The position numbers were made by a program, and so were the translations under genes. DNA of 64,000 nt, from the NCBI RefSeq assembly GCF_024703995.1, contig NZ_JAMXQV010000035.1, positions 1 through 64,000 on the forward strand, written 5' to 3'. The stretch is from Amycolatopsis iheyensis. Lineage in GTDB: Bacteria; Actinomycetota; Actinomycetes; Mycobacteriales; Pseudonocardiaceae. Shown here piece by piece: positions 1 to 7,915 of this stretch (position 1 is its first letter; each line of letters begins with the position of its first letter). The notes below the pieces were generated by a model. That model made no database searches. It had not been told where the DNA came from and was given only the letters and a program-made list of their open reading frames with translations.

Positions 1-279
1 GGCAGCGGCAGCTCGACGGGCGCCGGCTCCGCCTCGGGCGCGGCCCGCCCGGGTGGCATCGGCGCGGCCGAAGCGGCCGCCGGGCGCGGCATGGGTGGCC
101 TCGGCGCCGGCAGCGCGTCCGGGCGCGGCGGGATGGGCGCGGGCGGCATGGGCCGCGGCCAGAAGGGCGAGGGCGACGAGGACACCGAGCACTCGCGGCC
201 GACGTACCTGGTCGAGGGTGACCCCGACGAGGTCTTCGGCACCGACCTTCGCACGGCCCCGCCGGTCATCGGCGAATAA
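1..279 (+). CDS. C-terminal fragment of a PPE-like type VII secretion-associated protein (5' truncated by the window)
   Basis: Open from the first base of the window to a TAA at 277-279. The visible part is a Gly/Ala/Ser-rich low-complexity stretch followed by an acidic tail (DTEHSRPTYLVEGD) ending in RTAPPVIGE. Such a glycine-rich linker and a short conserved acidic C-terminus ending in a PPVIGE-like motif are, to my recollection, typical of PPE-domain proteins that lie next to WXG100-type genes in Pseudonocardiaceae. The N-terminal domain is outside the window, so family membership is inferred from the tail and from the T7SS-like genes that follow. A strong terminator hairpin follows at once. 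Confidence 0.5.
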   Translation, partial: GSGSSTGAGSASGAARPGGIGAAEAAAGRGMGGLGAGSASGRGGMGAGGMGRGQKGEGDEDTEHSRPTYLVEGDPDEVFGTDLRTAPPVIGE

Positions 280-290
280 CGGACAAATGA

Positions 291-320
291 GAAACGGCCC
301 CGGGGAACCGGGGCCGTTTC
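291..320 (+). terminator. Intrinsic terminator-like hairpin
   Basis: A perfect 13-bp stem (GAAACGGCCCCGG paired with CCGGGGCCGTTTC) with a four-base loop, 12 bases after the TAA of the PPE-like gene. The T-run after it is short. It separates that gene from the YbaB-like gene at 383. Confidence 0.75.
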
Positions 321-382
321 TCGTTTGCGCAGCTCCCGGAACCAGTAGCCTTCGCTCCGCGTCGGACACCGCGGAGGCCGGG

Positions 383-883
383 ATGACACCTGAGGAATGG
401 CTGGCGAACTTCGAAACGAAGATCGCCGACGTGCGCGAGAAGGCCGAAGAGTTCCGCGTGGGTCTCGAAGCCGCCGGCACGACGGTGGCCTCGCCCGACG
501 GCGCCATCCGCGTCGGCGTCGCCCCCAACGGCTCGCTCACCGACCTGCAGCTCGCCGACTCCGCGCTGGCCGGCAAGTCCGGCGCCAAGCTCGCCGAAGA
601 GATCCTCAAGCTGGCCCGCAAGGCCCAGCGCGGTGCCGCCGTCAACGTCGCCGCCGCGTTCGCGCCGCTGGGCGGGGACTCGGAGGCGATGCACATGGTG
701 ACCGGCTACGTCCCGCCGGAGGAGCCCGAAGAGCCACCCGCGCCCGAGCCGGTCCGGGAACGCCGGCTGTGGCAGCACGAGGAGCCGGAAACGCCGCCAC
801 CGCCGCCCGTCCGCCGGCCGGCCCGGCCATCGCGCGACGACGATGACGACTTCGGGGACAACACGTTCATGCGCCGGGACTGA
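383..883 (+). CDS. YbaB/EbfC-family nucleoid-associated-like protein
   Basis: A 166-residue protein. The N-terminal part (about 1-110) has the YbaB/EbfC layout: a helix (MTPEEWLANFETKIADVREK), a small beta region (ASPDGAIRVGVAPNGSLTDL) and a second long helix. The C-terminal third is Pro/Glu-rich and ends in an acidic run (DDDDDFGDN). The family binds DNA as a dimer. In actinomycetes such small YbaB-like genes commonly sit just ahead of WXG100 or polymorphic toxin genes, as here. The ATG at 383 is chosen because GGAGG at 373-377 lies five bases upstream; longer upstream reading runs through the terminator and is not credible. Only 14 bases separate it from the next gene, so it is probably co-transcribed. 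Confidence 0.75.
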   Translation: MTPEEWLANFETKIADVREKAEEFRVGLEAAGTTVASPDGAIRVGVAPNGSLTDLQLADSALAGKSGAKLAEEILKLARKAQRGAAVNVAAAFAPLGGDSEAMHMVTGYVPPEEPEEPPAPEPVRERRLWQHEEPETPPPPPVRRPARPSRDDDDDFGDNTFMRRD

Positions 884-897
884 GGGGGAGAGAACCC

Positions 898-1716
898 ATG
901 ACCACCGCGACCTCCGGGGCCGGGATCGCCGACACCTACGCCGGGCTCGTCGACTCGATCAAGGCCGACTCCGAATCCGAGGGCGAGCGCGTCCTCGAGG
1001 TGTCGATCAGCGCGGCCGGCGCGGTCGTCGACACCGTCGGCGCCGCGATCGACCCGCTCGGCGCCATCCTCAACGCCGGCGTCGGCTGGCTGCTCGAACA
1101 CGTCAGCTTCCTGCGCGAGCCGCTCGACGCGCTGCTCGGCAACCCCGACGAGATCAACGCGAACGTCGACCAGCTCAAGTCCGCCGCGGTCGAGATGCAC
1201 ACCCTCGCCCAGGAGCACCGCGAGGACCTGCGCAGCGTCGCCGAATGGACCGGCCAGGCCGCCGACGCCTACCGCGACAGCCTCTCGAAGATGGCCGAGG
1301 AGCTCGAGTCGCTCGGCAAGACCCTCGACGGGACCGCCGCCGTCGCGGGCATCTCCGGCATGCTCGTCTGCACGCTGCGCGGCATCGTCTTCGGGCTCAT
1401 CTCCTCGGTGATCGCCGAGCTGATCCGCGACGCGCTGATCGCGGCGGCCTCGGCCGTGTGCACCTTCGGCGGGTCGATCGCCGCGTTCTGCGGGGTCGCG
1501 TCGGCCCGCGCCGCGGCGACCGCGTCGAAGATCGCCGGCAAGATCAGCAAGCTCCTCGAGGGCTTCGGCCGCCAGGGCGGCCGGCTCGCCAAGCTGCTGG
1601 AGGCGATGGAGAAGCTGACGAAGGGCCTCGACCGGTTCTCCACCGTCGGCGGGCTCGCGATGGGCGCCTACCAGGCCGCCAAGCCGTACGACACCCAGCA
1701 GCCGGCGGAGGCGTGA
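898..1716 (+). CDS. WXG100-like type VII secretion protein with a membrane-active helical region
   Basis: A 272-residue mostly helical protein. A WXG-type turn (EWTGQAADAYRDSL, Trp near residue 117) lies between two long helices, the signature of WXG100/ESX substrates and of N-terminal targeting domains of T7SS toxins. A hydrophobic stretch around residues 150-205 could enter a membrane or be buried in a helical bundle. There is no signal peptide. A good ribosome site (GGGGGAGAG) precedes the ATG. The stop overlaps the ribosome site of the following toxin-like gene, so the two are likely made together, and this protein may serve as the secretion partner or chaperone. No enzymatic motif is seen. 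Confidence 0.65.
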   Translation: MTTATSGAGIADTYAGLVDSIKADSESEGERVLEVSISAAGAVVDTVGAAIDPLGAILNAGVGWLLEHVSFLREPLDALLGNPDEINANVDQLKSAAVEMHTLAQEHREDLRSVAEWTGQAADAYRDSLSKMAEELESLGKTLDGTAAVAGISGMLVCTLRGIVFGLISSVIAELIRDALIAAASAVCTFGGSIAAFCGVASARAAATASKIAGKISKLLEGFGRQGGRLAKLLEAMEKLTKGLDRFSTVGGLAMGAYQAAKPYDTQQPAEA

Positions 1717-1717
1717 C

Positions 1718-3028
1718 GTGGTCACCCACCACACGGACGTCACGCCGACGCACCACACCAGTACCCCGCATCCCGAAACCCCCACGACGCATCCCACCGA
1801 GCCACGCCCGGCGCGCGAACCGCACCCGAGCGACGGCGGCCACAGCGGCGGGTACGGGCTGCACACCGAGTCGCTCGGCACGATGGAGGGCAACCTCGGC
1901 CAGACCCGGGACAAGGTCCACGCGGTCGGGCGGACGGTCGCGGCCACGAACCTCGGACCCCAGTCGCTGGGACTCGCCGGGGCGGGGATGGCGGGTGTGT
2001 TCAACGGCCACGTGACGGCGGCCCAGGAGCACGTCGCGCTGGCCGCGAAGGCGGTGGACGCCGCCGGGGAGCGCACGAAGGCCGTCCGCGAGCACTACGA
2101 GACGACCGAGGCGAACAACGCGACGACGATCGCGTCGGCGGGTAAGCCGGTCGACGCGCCCCCGGCCAAATCCGGCGGTGGTGGCGGCGGCGACAACCCG
2201 CCTCCGACCCCGCCGGGCGGTGGCGGTGGGATGGACAACAACGGCGGCCACCACGCGTCCGACGACGAGCTGCGCGGGCAGTACACGCGCGAGTCGATGC
2301 AGACGCGTCCGACGTCGACCGACGACCAGATCCGCGACGCGGCCGCCCGCCTGGGCTACGACCCGGACCAGCACCTGGCGATGACGCTGAAGCCGACCGC
2401 GGACCTGACCCCGGCGCAGCGGGCGGAGATCGTCGCGGTCCGCGACGAGCTGCGTGCCGACCCGGGCGAGATCATGACGAAGGTCGTGAAGCCGGAGATC
2501 GGCGAGGCCACGCTGGCGAACCAGACCACCTACGTGGACGCCCACAAGGGCACGACGGAGACGAACTACCCCACCTCGGTGGCCGGCTCGATCGCCCGCG
2601 GCAGCGACACGTCCCAGTACGGGACGCCCGGCGAGTTCCGCGACAAGCTCGCGCTCGACGACAAGGGCCTCGGCTGGACACCGATCAAGGCGAACGCGAA
2701 CGAGGCCTACCAGCTGCGCTTCCCCGCGTCGGGCAAGGCCGACGCGATGGAGATCAGCTACGGCGGGACCGACCCGGTCACCGCGGGGGACATGCAGGGC
2801 CTGTCGCACCAGTCCGCGCCCCGCGAGATGCAGCCGCCGTTCCTCGGCACCGGCTACACGGGCGGCGGGGTGCCGGAGTGGCTCCACGCGCCACGGGGCT
2901 ACGCGGGCCGTGGTGAGATGTGGCTCGTGCACGCGGACGGGACGGAGTCCCTGGCGGGGGTCTACCTGCCCGACCGCGGCTGGTTCGACGTACGCGGCCG
3001 AGGAGGGGCGAATGCCGGAAATCCGTAG
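1718..3028 (+). CDS. Putative T7SS-exported polymorphic toxin; C-terminal domain not recognised
   Basis: 436 residues from a GTG at 1718, preceded by GGCGGAGG. Three parts are visible. Residues about 45-130 form a helical WXG/ESX-like region; 150-171 is a Gly/Pro linker (GGGGGGDNPPPTPPGGGGG); and the rest is a globular C-terminal region whose last 150 residues (from SVAGSIARGSD near 286 through PPFLGTGY near 372 to GVYLPDRGWFDV) look like an effector domain. This plan, helical export head, flexible linker and C-terminal effector followed by a tiny overlapping gene, is that of a polymorphic toxin. I cannot name the domain; the TNT NAD-glycohydrolase and ADP-ribosyltransferases were considered but diagnostic residues are not evident. 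The same domain recurs at the start of the protein encoded at 3416. Toxicity is inferred from architecture only. Confidence 0.6.
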   Translation: MVTHHTDVTPTHHTSTPHPETPTTHPTEPRPAREPHPSDGGHSGGYGLHTESLGTMEGNLGQTRDKVHAVGRTVAATNLGPQSLGLAGAGMAGVFNGHVTAAQEHVALAAKAVDAAGERTKAVREHYETTEANNATTIASAGKPVDAPPAKSGGGGGGDNPPPTPPGGGGGMDNNGGHHASDDELRGQYTRESMQTRPTSTDDQIRDAAARLGYDPDQHLAMTLKPTADLTPAQRAEIVAVRDELRADPGEIMTKVVKPEIGEATLANQTTYVDAHKGTTETNYPTSVAGSIARGSDTSQYGTPGEFRDKLALDDKGLGWTPIKANANEAYQLRFPASGKADAMEISYGGTDPVTAGDMQGLSHQSAPREMQPPFLGTGYTGGGVPEWLHAPRGYAGRGEMWLVHADGTESLAGVYLPDRGWFDVRGRGGANAGNP

Positions 3029-3419
3029 AGTCTCGCCCGCCGAGCGGGCGGTCTACCGGGGCGAGACCTACGACGCGGCCGAACGGGTGCCCGCGGACGT
3101 GCAGCTCTACCGCGACGGCGTGCCCTGGAAGCTCGTGCCCATCACCGATCTCGACGAGTGGTACACGATCCGCGTCCGGGGCACCTTCCTCGAGCACGAG
3201 TTCGAGGTGGTGGACGAGCGTGACGGCCGCTACTCGCTGTTCCTGATGGCCGGCGACGGCAAGTGGGCGGCCCGTGTCTGGGCCGAGCCGGAGCGCCACC
3301 CGGACGTCGACTTCCAGCGGCAGGACCAGTTCACCTTCGTGGCCGTCGTGCCGAAGCACCTGGTCACCGACCTGCGCGAAATGCGCACCGACCACCTCCG
3401 GCCGGGTGGCGCCCGATGA
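3012..3419 (+). CDS. Small partner protein of the toxin-like gene; candidate immunity protein
   Basis: 135 residues starting at ATG 3012, with AGGAGGGG at 3001-3008 inside the end of the preceding gene; the two reading frames overlap by 17 bases. It is soluble, rich in charged residues and beta-prone, with no signal peptide or membrane segment. Position and size suit an immunity protein. By eye it aligns with the C-terminal half of the downstream protein: AVYRGETYDA against ARYRGGDFDA, and VVPKHLVTDLREMRTD against TVPAAELTDVRTE. I do not recognise a named family. An alternative is an accessory or chaperone protein. Confidence 0.5.
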   Translation: MPEIRRVSPAERAVYRGETYDAAERVPADVQLYRDGVPWKLVPITDLDEWYTIRVRGTFLEHEFEVVDERDGRYSLFLMAGDGKWAARVWAEPERHPDVDFQRQDQFTFVAVVPKHLVTDLREMRTDHLRPGGAR

Positions 3420-4384
3420 GCGCCGACGCACCGGCCGGGCTCTCCGGCGCCACCGTGGTCCAGCTCCCGGTGAAGCCCGGGCTCGCCGGTCTCTACCTCG
3501 GCAACGTGCTCGTCCCCGGCCGCTTCGAGCCGCACCGCGTCCAGGGGTTCGCCGGCCGCGTCGAGGACGTCGCCGAGCTGGACACTGCGGCCACCGTCCG
3601 CAACTACGGCCTGGCGAAGATCCCCGGCTGGGGGCCGCTGGACGAGCTGTACCTGCTGCGGTTCACCGCCGGGCACCCCTTCCCGTTCCGCACCTCCTAC
3701 GGCTCCACGGACCGGGAGATCGCCGCCGAGCTGGGGATGTCGCGGGTGTACCCGCCGCCGTTCCTCGGCACCGGGTACTTCCCCGGCGAGGACCACCCGC
3801 TGCCCGAGTACGTCCTGCGGCTGATCGAGCTCCCCGTCGGCGCCGAGCTGTGGGTGCGCCGCCTCGACAACACCGAGGAGCGCCTCGGCCAGTACCACAG
3901 CCGGAAGGTGGGCTGGATCCCCGAGCGGAAGGACGCCTTCGGCGAGGCGACCTGGTTCCCGCCGCCGGTGCCGCTCCCGCCGCTCGTGCGGCGCGGCTAC
4001 ACCGCGCGTTACCGCGGCGGCGACTTCGACGCCGAGTTCGCCGGCCCGGGCCGGGTCGTCCTGCACCCGTTGCCGGGCGCCGCGGCCCCGGCCGACTTCG
4101 GCGAGACCTACGGGCACCGGATGAAGGCGCTCGACCAGGTCGAGCTGGCCGAGCTGACCTTCGTGCGGACGCTGTGCCGGTGGCGCGGTGGCACGTTCGA
4201 AATCCTCGGCCGCACGCGGGAGTCCGCCGACCTGCACCTGGTCGACGAGGACTACGTGCTCGCCCGCGACCTCGGACTGTCCGAAGTGGACTACCGGGTG
4301 TGGCGCCGGACCGTGCCGGCCGCCGAGCTCACCGACGTCCGGACCGAGTCCGTGCCGGTGCCGCTCGAAGGGCGGCTTCAGTAG
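3416..4384 (+). CDS. Fused paralogue: toxin-end-like domain joined to partner-like domain
   Basis: 322 residues; the ATGA overlap at 3416-3419 couples it to the preceding gene. Residues about 40-175 resemble the C-terminal domain of the 1718 product: both have the order (Y)xLRF, SYG, PPFLGTGY, (V/L)PEx, then GAELW or GEMW, and end in GW(I/F). Residues about 190-315 resemble the whole 135-residue product of 3012. It therefore carries in one chain the two modules encoded separately upstream. It has no WXG head, linker or signal, so it should be cytoplasmic. It could be a self-neutralised relic, a regulatory homologue, or evidence that the modules form a stable complex. Its stop overlaps the end of the convergent glfT1 by seven bases. 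Confidence 0.55.
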   Translation: MSADAPAGLSGATVVQLPVKPGLAGLYLGNVLVPGRFEPHRVQGFAGRVEDVAELDTAATVRNYGLAKIPGWGPLDELYLLRFTAGHPFPFRTSYGSTDREIAAELGMSRVYPPPFLGTGYFPGEDHPLPEYVLRLIELPVGAELWVRRLDNTEERLGQYHSRKVGWIPERKDAFGEATWFPPPVPLPPLVRRGYTARYRGGDFDAEFAGPGRVVLHPLPGAAAPADFGETYGHRMKALDQVELAELTFVRTLCRWRGGTFEILGRTRESADLHLVDEDYVLARDLGLSEVDYRVWRRTVPAAELTDVRTESVPVPLEGRLQ

Positions 4385-5289
4385 CGGTAGAACTTCTCCG
4401 CCCGGCCCTGGCGGACCAGCTTGAGCCACTGCAGGAACGCCTTCGGGTCGCGCTTCACGCCCACGAAGTACAGGCCGAAGCGGACGATCTCGAGCGCGCC
4501 GATCTTCCGCATGCCCGGCTGCGACAGCAGGTAGCCGCGGTTGCGGTAGGTGTAGTAGCGCTTGACCTCGTTCTCGGGGTCCTGCGCGTGGAACTTGCCG
4601 CCCAGCATCGGCTTGAACTCGTCGGAGCCGTCCGGGTGCAGGTACTTCGTCTTCAGCGACGTGCCGAACGGCAGGCCCGAGCGGGCCAGCCGCCGGTGCA
4701 GCTCGACCTCGTCGCCGCGGAAGAACAGCCGCAGGTCCGGCACGCCCACGACGTCCAAAGTGGACGCGCGGAAGAGCGCGCCGTTCATCAGGGACGCGAT
4801 GCCGGGCAGGAAGTCCACGCCCAGCTCGGACTGCGACCGCTTCCAGGTGAGGCCGCGGCGCAGCGGGAAGGCCAGCTTGTCCGGGGCGTCGATGTTAGAC
4901 ACCACCGGCGAAATCTCGGCCAGGCCGCGCTTTTCGGCCTCTTCCAGCAGGATCGCCAGCACGTTCTCGTCGGCCGGGCGGCCGTCGTCGTCGGCCAGCC
5001 AGACCCAGTCCGCGCCGAGCGAGAGCGCGTGCAGCATGCCCAGCGCGAACCCGCCGGCGCCGCCGAGGTTCCGGTGCGACGGCAGGTACGTGTGCGGCAG
5101 CGGGTAGTTCTCGACGACCTCGCGCGCGGAGTCGTCCGGCCCGTTGTCCACCACCACCAGGTGATCGACCGGCCGGGTCTGGGCCGCGATGACCTTCAGC
5201 GAGTCCGCGAGCAGCTCGCGCCGGTGCCGCGTGACGACCACGCCGACGACCGCACCTTCGGGCAGCTGCCGCGTCTCGCTCGTCATCAT
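4378..5289 (-). CDS. glfT1: Galactofuranosyltransferase GlfT1 (GT2 family)
   Basis: 303 residues with a GT-A fold: VVVTRHRRELL and VVVDNG in the nucleotide-binding half, the metal-binding DDD at residues 100-102 (WLADDDGRP), and FFRGDEVELHRR in the acceptor half. In mycobacteria GlfT1 adds the first galactofuranose residues to the decaprenyl-PP-GlcNAc-Rha linker of arabinogalactan at the inner membrane face. The assignment rests on the fold, the length (recalled Rv3782 is about 300 residues) and above all the immediate company of wzt and wzm, as in mycobacteria. Start and stop overlap wzt (ATGATGA). Transcription order here is wzm-wzt-glfT1, differing from the wzt-glfT1-wzm order I recall for M. 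tuberculosis. A rhamnosyltransferase is the alternative. Confidence 0.82.
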   Translation of the reverse strand: MMTSETRQLPEGAVVGVVVTRHRRELLADSLKVIAAQTRPVDHLVVVDNGPDDSAREVVENYPLPHTYLPSHRNLGGAGGFALGMLHALSLGADWVWLADDDGRPADENVLAILLEEAEKRGLAEISPVVSNIDAPDKLAFPLRRGLTWKRSQSELGVDFLPGIASLMNGALFRASTLDVVGVPDLRLFFRGDEVELHRRLARSGLPFGTSLKTKYLHPDGSDEFKPMLGGKFHAQDPENEVKRYYTYRNRGYLLSQPGMRKIGALEIVRFGLYFVGVKRDPKAFLQWLKLVRQGRAEKFYRY

Positions 5290-6101
5290 TCCCCGCCGTT
5301 CTTCGTCGCTGCCGGTTCGATGCCGAAGCGCTCCAGGGTTTCCTGGCTCATGTTGTCGAAGGGGTCGCGCCCCTTGTACGCCGTGAGGACGTCCCGCAGC
5401 GAACCCTGTTGCTTGAGGTGACCTTCATCCATCCAGATGGCGGAGTCGCACAGCTCGAACAGGAACTCGTCCGAGTGGCTGGCGAAGACCAGGATGCCGG
5501 AGCGCTTCACCAGGTCCTTGAGCCGGTCGCGCGCCTTGTTGAGGAACGCCGCGTCGACCGCGCCGATGCCCTCGTCGAGGATCAGGATCTCCGGGTCGAT
5601 CGAGGTGACGACGCCGAGCGCGAGCCGCACCCGCATGCCGGTGGAGTACGTCCGCAGCGGCATCTGCAGGTAGTCGCCGAGCTCGGTGAACTCCGCGATG
5701 TCGTCGACCCGCTTCTCCATCTCCTTGGCGGTCATGCCGAGGAAGAGGCCGCGGATGATGATGTTCTCGACGCCGGAGATCTCCGGGTCCATGCCGATGC
5801 CGAGGTCGAACACCGGCGCGATCTTGCCCTGGATCCGCGACGAGCCGCGGGTGGGCTCGTAGATGCCCGCGAGCAGCCGCAGCAGCGTGGACTTGCCGGC
5901 GCCGTTGTGCCCGACCAGGCCGACGCGGTCGCCCTCGCGCAGGTTCAGGGTCACGTCGTGCAGGGCCTCGATGATCGGCACCTTGGACTCGGTGCCGATC
6001 TTGCCGCCGACCTTGCCCAGGACGCGCTTCTTCATCGACCGGGTCTTCGCGTCGAAGATCGGGAAGTCGACGAAGGCGTTGTGAACGTCAATGGAAACCA
6101 T
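5286..6101 (-). CDS. wzt: ABC transporter ATPase for galactan/polysaccharide export (Wzt)
   Basis: 271 residues. Walker A GHNGAGKS at 64-71, Q-loop region, signature YSTGM, Walker B ILILDEG and the switch His in FASHSDE are all present. The N-terminal 45 residues before the core, including a basic patch (RSMKKRVLGK), and the short C-terminus without a carbohydrate-binding domain match polysaccharide-exporting ATPases of the RfbE/TagH group. With the permease three bases upstream it forms an exporter. In mycobacteria this pair is implicated in flipping the lipid-linked galactan of arabinogalactan across the membrane. Confidence 0.88.
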   Translation of the reverse strand: MVSIDVHNAFVDFPIFDAKTRSMKKRVLGKVGGKIGTESKVPIIEALHDVTLNLREGDRVGLVGHNGAGKSTLLRLLAGIYEPTRGSSRIQGKIAPVFDLGIGMDPEISGVENIIIRGLFLGMTAKEMEKRVDDIAEFTELGDYLQMPLRTYSTGMRVRLALGVVTSIDPEILILDEGIGAVDAAFLNKARDRLKDLVKRSGILVFASHSDEFLFELCDSAIWMDEGHLKQQGSLRDVLTAYKGRDPFDNMSQETLERFGIEPAATKNGGE

Positions 6102-6104
6102 GTG

Positions 6105-7055
6105 TCACACCCAGTAGGAGACGCGGGCACGGTAGTTGCGCATCGCGACGAGCGCGAGCGCCCAGCCGACGACGGTGATGGAGCCGACCACGATCCAGTT
6201 GCCGACGCTGAACTCCTGGCCGAGCAGCGGTGCGCGGACCACCTGGATGAAGTGGTAGAGCGGGTTCGCCTTGACGATCGGCAGGATCCACGAAACGCCT
6301 TCCCGGGCGCCGCCGCTCATCAGCTGGTCCACCGGCCAGACGATCGGCGTGCCGTAGAACAGCAGCTGGATCAGCGAGTTCACGACCTGCGGGATGTCGC
6401 GGAAGCGGGTCGAGATGATCCCGAACAGCAGCGTCACCCAGGCGGCGTTGACCGCCAGCAGCAGGAACCCGGGGATGGCCAGCAGGATGTTCCAGCTGAG
6501 GCCCGGGTGGCAGATGTGGTCGGGGAGGCACGTTCCGTTGCCCAGCAGGGAGTACTGCTTGCTGAGGGCGCCGAAGAAGATCGCCAGCACGGCCACGTAG
6601 ACGATCATGTTGTGCGCCAGCATCAGCGTCTGCCGCCACACCGTGCGCAGCATGTAGACGCTCAGCGGCGCCGGGAGCTGCTTGATCAGCCCCTCGTTGG
6701 CGATGAACGTTTCCATGCCTTCGGACAGGCAACCGCTGATGAAGCCCCAGATGATGAAGCCGGTGGAGATGTAGGGCAGGAACACCTCGACGGGCAGCTT
6801 GAACAGCTGCGAGTACAGCAGCCCGAGCCCGAGGGCGAGGACCGCTTGGCTGATGGTGATCCAGAACGGCCCGATCACCGAGCGGCGGTACCGCTGCTTG
6901 ATGTCCTGCCAGCCGAGGTGACCCCACAGCTCGCGAGCGTTGAACCCGGCCTTGATGTCGGCAAAGGCACGCGCGAACGTCTTGCTGTCCGACGCCGGCG
7001 GCGCCGACGTCGCAACGGGTGAGTTCGCGGCCTGAACCGTGCTGGTGGCATGCAC
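6105..7055 (-). CDS. wzm: ABC-2 type permease for galactan/polysaccharide export (Wzm)
   Basis: 316 residues. The N-terminal 45 residues are cytoplasmic, followed by the family hallmark LWGHLGWQDIKQRYRRSVIG and six hydrophobic segments (for example AVLALGLGLLYSQLF, LLAIPGFLLLAVNAAWVTLL and WIVVGSITVVGWALALVAM). It pairs with Wzt. The frame opens with GTG at 7055; no clear ribosome site precedes it, so a leaderless transcript or a slightly different start is possible. It is transcribed away from the GT29-like gene, leaving about 85-115 bp for two divergent promoters. Confidence 0.87.
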   Translation of the reverse strand: MHATSTVQAANSPVATSAPPASDSKTFARAFADIKAGFNARELWGHLGWQDIKQRYRRSVIGPFWITISQAVLALGLGLLYSQLFKLPVEVFLPYISTGFIIWGFISGCLSEGMETFIANEGLIKQLPAPLSVYMLRTVWRQTLMLAHNMIVYVAVLAIFFGALSKQYSLLGNGTCLPDHICHPGLSWNILLAIPGFLLLAVNAAWVTLLFGIISTRFRDIPQVVNSLIQLLFYGTPIVWPVDQLMSGGAREGVSWILPIVKANPLYHFIQVVRAPLLGQEFSVGNWIVVGSITVVGWALALVAMRNYRARVSYWV

Positions 7056-7139
7056 GTGGACGAGGGTACCGATGGGATGCTGGGCGGCCGGGCCACCCCG
7101 CCCGTGTGATAGAGCTGTGAGACCGCTACGCGGCGGGCG

Positions 7140-7886
7140 GTGTCACCCGTACTGGTACTTTCTCCGCTTATGACTGCTGCTCTCGGCGCGGCGAGCCTCA
7201 TGGTCAACCTGCTCGCGGCGTATGCCGATCGGCCGGACCCCCGCTCGGTGGCCGTCGTCGGAAACCAGCCGCTCCCGCCCGACCCCCAGCGGGCGAAGGC
7301 GGTCGACGCCTGTGACCTGGTCATCCGCGTCAACGGCTTCGTCGTCGACAAGCCCGGCGAGGAGATCGTCGGCACCCGGACGCACGTCGTGGTGTTCAAC
7401 CGCGCGATCCGGGCCACCCCGTACGTCTTCCAGGACTACCGCAGGCGGCTCTACCTGCTGGTCGAGCCCGGCCGGATGCACTGGGAGCCGGAGGACGTGC
7501 CGGGCTGGTGGCCCGCCGACCTCGGCGCGGTCCCGGTGTCGAACCGCGAGGTCGTGCTGCCGCTGTCGGACGCGCTCGGCCTGCCGACGCGCGACGAGCC
7601 GACGTGGTCGACCACCGGCACGCTGGCGGCGTGGATCGCGCGGACGGCGTTCCCGACCGCGCAGCTCGTGCTCACCGGGTTCTCGTTCATCGACAACCCC
7701 GACCAGACCTCGTGGGAGCACGCCGCCGGCGACTCCTGCATCGTCGGGCCGGAGCACCAGATCGCCGCCGAGGGGCGGCTGCTGGACTCCTGGACCAAGA
7801 CCGCGGTGACATGCGGGGCTTCGCCCCGAGTCGGGGGCTCCGCCACCCGAACCCCCGAAAGCGGCGTAACCACCCTCCTGCGCTGA
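7140..7886 (+). CDS. GT29 sialyltransferase-like glycosyltransferase (candidate pseudaminyltransferase)
   Basis: Up to 248 residues. Motifs parallel sialylmotif L (SVAVVGN then CDLVIRVNGF) and sialylmotif S (STGTLAAWIA then VLTGFSF), and a C-terminal PEHQIAAEGRLL recalls the conserved H-x4-E region. GT29 enzymes use CMP-activated nonulosonates, and the genes that follow make CMP-pseudaminic acid, so a role as pseudaminyltransferase is a reasonable inference. There is no signal anchor, so it probably acts in the cytoplasm. The start is uncertain: GTG 7140, ATG 7170 and ATG 7200 are in frame and none has a clear ribosome site. The last 28 or so codons lie in a palindromic repeat (7813-7858), so the natural C-terminus may have been replaced. 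Confidence 0.65.
   Translation: MSPVLVLSPLMTAALGAASLMVNLLAAYADRPDPRSVAVVGNQPLPPDPQRAKAVDACDLVIRVNGFVVDKPGEEIVGTRTHVVVFNRAIRATPYVFQDYRRRLYLLVEPGRMHWEPEDVPGWWPADLGAVPVSNREVVLPLSDALGLPTRDEPTWSTTGTLAAWIARTAFPTAQLVLTGFSFIDNPDQTSWEHAAGDSCIVGPEHQIAAEGRLLDSWTKTAVTCGASPRVGGSATRTPESGVTTLLR
7813..7858. repeat. GC-rich palindromic (REP-like) repeat at the 3' end of the GT29-like gene
   Basis: Two nested hairpins: GGGGC-TTC-GCCCC at 7815-7827, then TCGGGGG at 7831-7837 pairing with CCCCCGA at 7852-7858. Elements of the form GGGGCTTCGCCCCGA...CGGGGGCTCCGCC are common between genes in high-GC actinomycetes. Here the element is translated as the tail of the upstream protein. Confidence 0.6.
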
Positions 7887-7915
7887 CGCGCCTCCCCACC
7901 CAGGTAAGGAACACC

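Noticed and set aside
706..2076. Long minus-strand open frame opposite the YbaB and WXG genes
   Set aside because: Its codon use follows the complement of the real genes. It is a high-GC shadow with no recognisable domain.
1718..3028. TNT (NAD-glycohydrolase) domain in the putative toxin
   Set aside because: The TNT signature that I recall, with its GxxxPxGTPxxxRxLPP region, is not seen.
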